From Terrabacter aerolatus (GTDB lineage Bacteria; Actinomycetota; Actinomycetes; Actinomycetales; Dermatophilaceae): DNA of 64,000 bases. Below, piece by piece: positions 62,710 to 64,000 of this stretch (position 1 is its first letter; each line of letters opens with the position of its first letter). Below the pieces are notes generated by a model. The model made no database searches. It worked only from the letters and a program-made list of their open reading frames with translations, and was not told the DNA's origin. The position numbers were made by a program, and so were the translations under genes. The stretch covers positions 1-64,000 of the forward strand of contig NZ_BJYX01000001.1 in assembly GCF_007991735.1 (NCBI RefSeq), written 5' to 3'.

Positions 62710-64000
62710 ATGAGTGTGTTCCGCACCAAGTCGATCGAGGCGTCGATGGCATCGGCAGACGATGCCGACCACCAGCTGAAGAAGACCCTCAGCGCCCTCG
62801 ACCTCACCGTCTTCGGCATCGGCGTCATCATCGGCGCCGGTATCTTCACCCTGACCGGCAAGGCCGCCAAGGAGTACGCCGGCCCGTCGATCGCGCTCTC
62901 GTTCGTCGTCGGCGCCATCGTCTGCGGTCTCGCCGCGCTGTGCTACGCCGAGTTCGCCTCGACGGTGCCCATCTCCGGTTCCGCCTACACGTTCTCCTAC
63001 GCGACGCTCGGTGAGCTCGTCGCCTGGATCATCGGCTGGGACCTGCTGCTCGAGCTCATGCTCGGCGCGAGCGTGGTCGCCCAGGGATGGTCGCAGTACT
63101 TCGTGACCCTGCTGGGACAAGTGGGGGTGAAGTGGCCCGACTCGGTCGGGCCGGGGTCGCACTTCGACCTGCCGGCCTTCCTGCTCATCGCGCTGCTGAC
63201 CCTGCTCATCGCCAAGGGCATCAAGGAGTCGATGCGCGTCAACCTCGTGCTCGTCGGCGTCAAGCTCTTCATCGTGCTCTTCGTCATCTTCGCGGGCATC
63301 TCGTACATCAACACCGCCAACTGGTCGCCGTTCATCCCGCCGAGCCAGCCCGGCCAGGCAGCCGAGGGGCTCACGACCCCGCTGATCCAGCTCATCAGCG
63401 GCATGACGCCCGCGACCTTCGGCGTCATGGGGATCATGGCCGGCGCCGCGATCGTCTTCTTCGCCTACATCGGCTTCGACGTCGTGGCGACCACCGCGGA
63501 GGAGGCCCGCAACCCGCAGCGCGACCTGCCCCGCGGCATCCTCGGCTCCCTCGCCATCTGCACCGTCCTCTACGTCGCCGTCACGCTCGTCATCACGGGC
63601 ATGCAGAACTACAAGGACATCGACCCGAAGGCCGCTCTCGCCACGGCGTTCACCCACGTCGGCAGGGACGGTTTCGCGACGCTCATCTCGGCCGGCGCGG
63701 TCGCCGGACTGACCACGGTCGTCATGACCCTCATCATCGGTGCCACCCGCGTCACCTTCGCGATGAGCCGCGACCACCTCATCCCGGCCAGCCTGGGACG
63801 CACCAACCCCAGGACGGGCACCCCGGTGAAGCTGACGCTCATCATCGGCACCGTCGTCGCGCTCATCGCCTCGCTGACGCCGATCGGCAAGCTCGAGGAG
63901 ATGGTCAACATCGGCACGCTGACGGCCTTCATGCTCGTCTCGCTCGCCGTGCCGATCCTGCGCAAGCGCCGCCCCGACCTCAAGCGGTCCTTCACGGTCC
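62710..64000 (+). CDS. APC-family amino-acid permease (truncated by window end)
   Basis: At least 430 residues, running off the window. LSALDLTVFGIGVIIGAGIF is the APC start; GPSIALSFVVGAIVCGLAAL, FFAYIGFDVVATTAEEARNP and LIIGATRVTFAMSRDHLIP are typical of the cationic amino-acid transporter (CAT/YfnA) branch. About ten helices are visible. GGAGG precedes the ATG at good spacing. Substrate likely a cationic amino acid; not proven. Confidence 0.92.
   Translation, partial: MSVFRTKSIEASMASADDADHQLKKTLSALDLTVFGIGVIIGAGIFTLTGKAAKEYAGPSIALSFVVGAIVCGLAALCYAEFASTVPISGSAYTFSYATLGELVAWIIGWDLLLELMLGASVVAQGWSQYFVTLLGQVGVKWPDSVGPGSHFDLPAFLLIALLTLLIAKGIKESMRVNLVLVGVKLFIVLFVIFAGISYINTANWSPFIPPSQPGQAAEGLTTPLIQLISGMTPATFGVMGIMAGAAIVFFAYIGFDVVATTAEEARNPQRDLPRGILGSLAICTVLYVAVTLVITGMQNYKDIDPKAALATAFTHVGRDGFATLISAGAVAGLTTVVMTLIIGATRVTFAMSRDHLIPASLGRTNPRTGTPVKLTLIIGTVVALIASLTPIGKLEEMVNIGTLTAFMLVSLAVPILRKRRPDLKRSFTV

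Overview
The window is about 64 kb of a very GC-rich (roughly 70 percent or more) actinobacterial chromosome. Gene order, codon use, a WhiB protein, the ergothioneine genes, leaderless promoters and the tRNA/SRP RNA arrangement all point to Actinomycetota. Protein style and the frequent GTATGCC word suggest the Intrasporangiaceae (Janibacter/Knoellia/Tetrasphaera-like); that family assignment is inference. There is no prophage, insertion sequence, CRISPR array or plasmid gene. No gene-free stretch exceeds about 300 bases.

Layout. Bases 62-17626 follow the Mycobacterium tuberculosis block Rv3671c-Rv3683: marP, nudix, nth, crp, MBL hydrolase, ridA, DUF4177, two ArsA-type ATPases, whiB4, ponA2 and a metallophosphoesterase. 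Into this block are inserted a GntA-like N-hydroxylase with a DUF1989 protein, a nucleoside-kinase-like gene, a second nudix gene, an esterase and a decayed AbiEi-like gene. Bases 17739-27036 hold tRNA-Pro, two membrane proteins, a YbdK ligase, a DHA2 exporter, a PNPOx protein, topoisomerase IB, an FAD oxidoreductase and a secreted BNR-repeat protein. Bases 27076-35429 carry aspartate kinase, DUF5063, recR, a Ni/Co transporter, an acyltransferase, a methyltransferase and dnaX.

Bases 35628-48423 carry egtB-egtD, DUF3817, an ABC exporter pair, an Eis-like acetyltransferase, an MFS gene divergent from a LacI regulator, the SRP RNA, another MFS gene, tRNA-Ser(GGA), an MBL hydrolase and an ornithine carbamoyltransferase. 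Bases 48478-57519 hold a secreted phosphoesterase, a CitA/DcuS-type two-component system divergent from an ABC importer operon, a LytR_C protein, a conserved small protein and a HerA-like ATPase. Bases 57559-64000 hold an XRE-MarR pair, tRNA-Ser(CGA), tadA, upp, an Rsm22 methyltransferase, a small membrane protein, a PH-domain protein and a truncated amino-acid permease.

Common threads. Many genes look leaderless: a TANNNT-type -10 hexamer sits 6-7 nt before the start codon. Two intergenic inverted-repeat families are scattered through the window. The octamer GTATGCCG is strongly over-represented in genes and spacers alike. The least explained items are the GntA-DUF1989 pair, the perfect dyad upstream of the Ni/Co transporter, the two-component/ABC locus and the GTATGCCG word.
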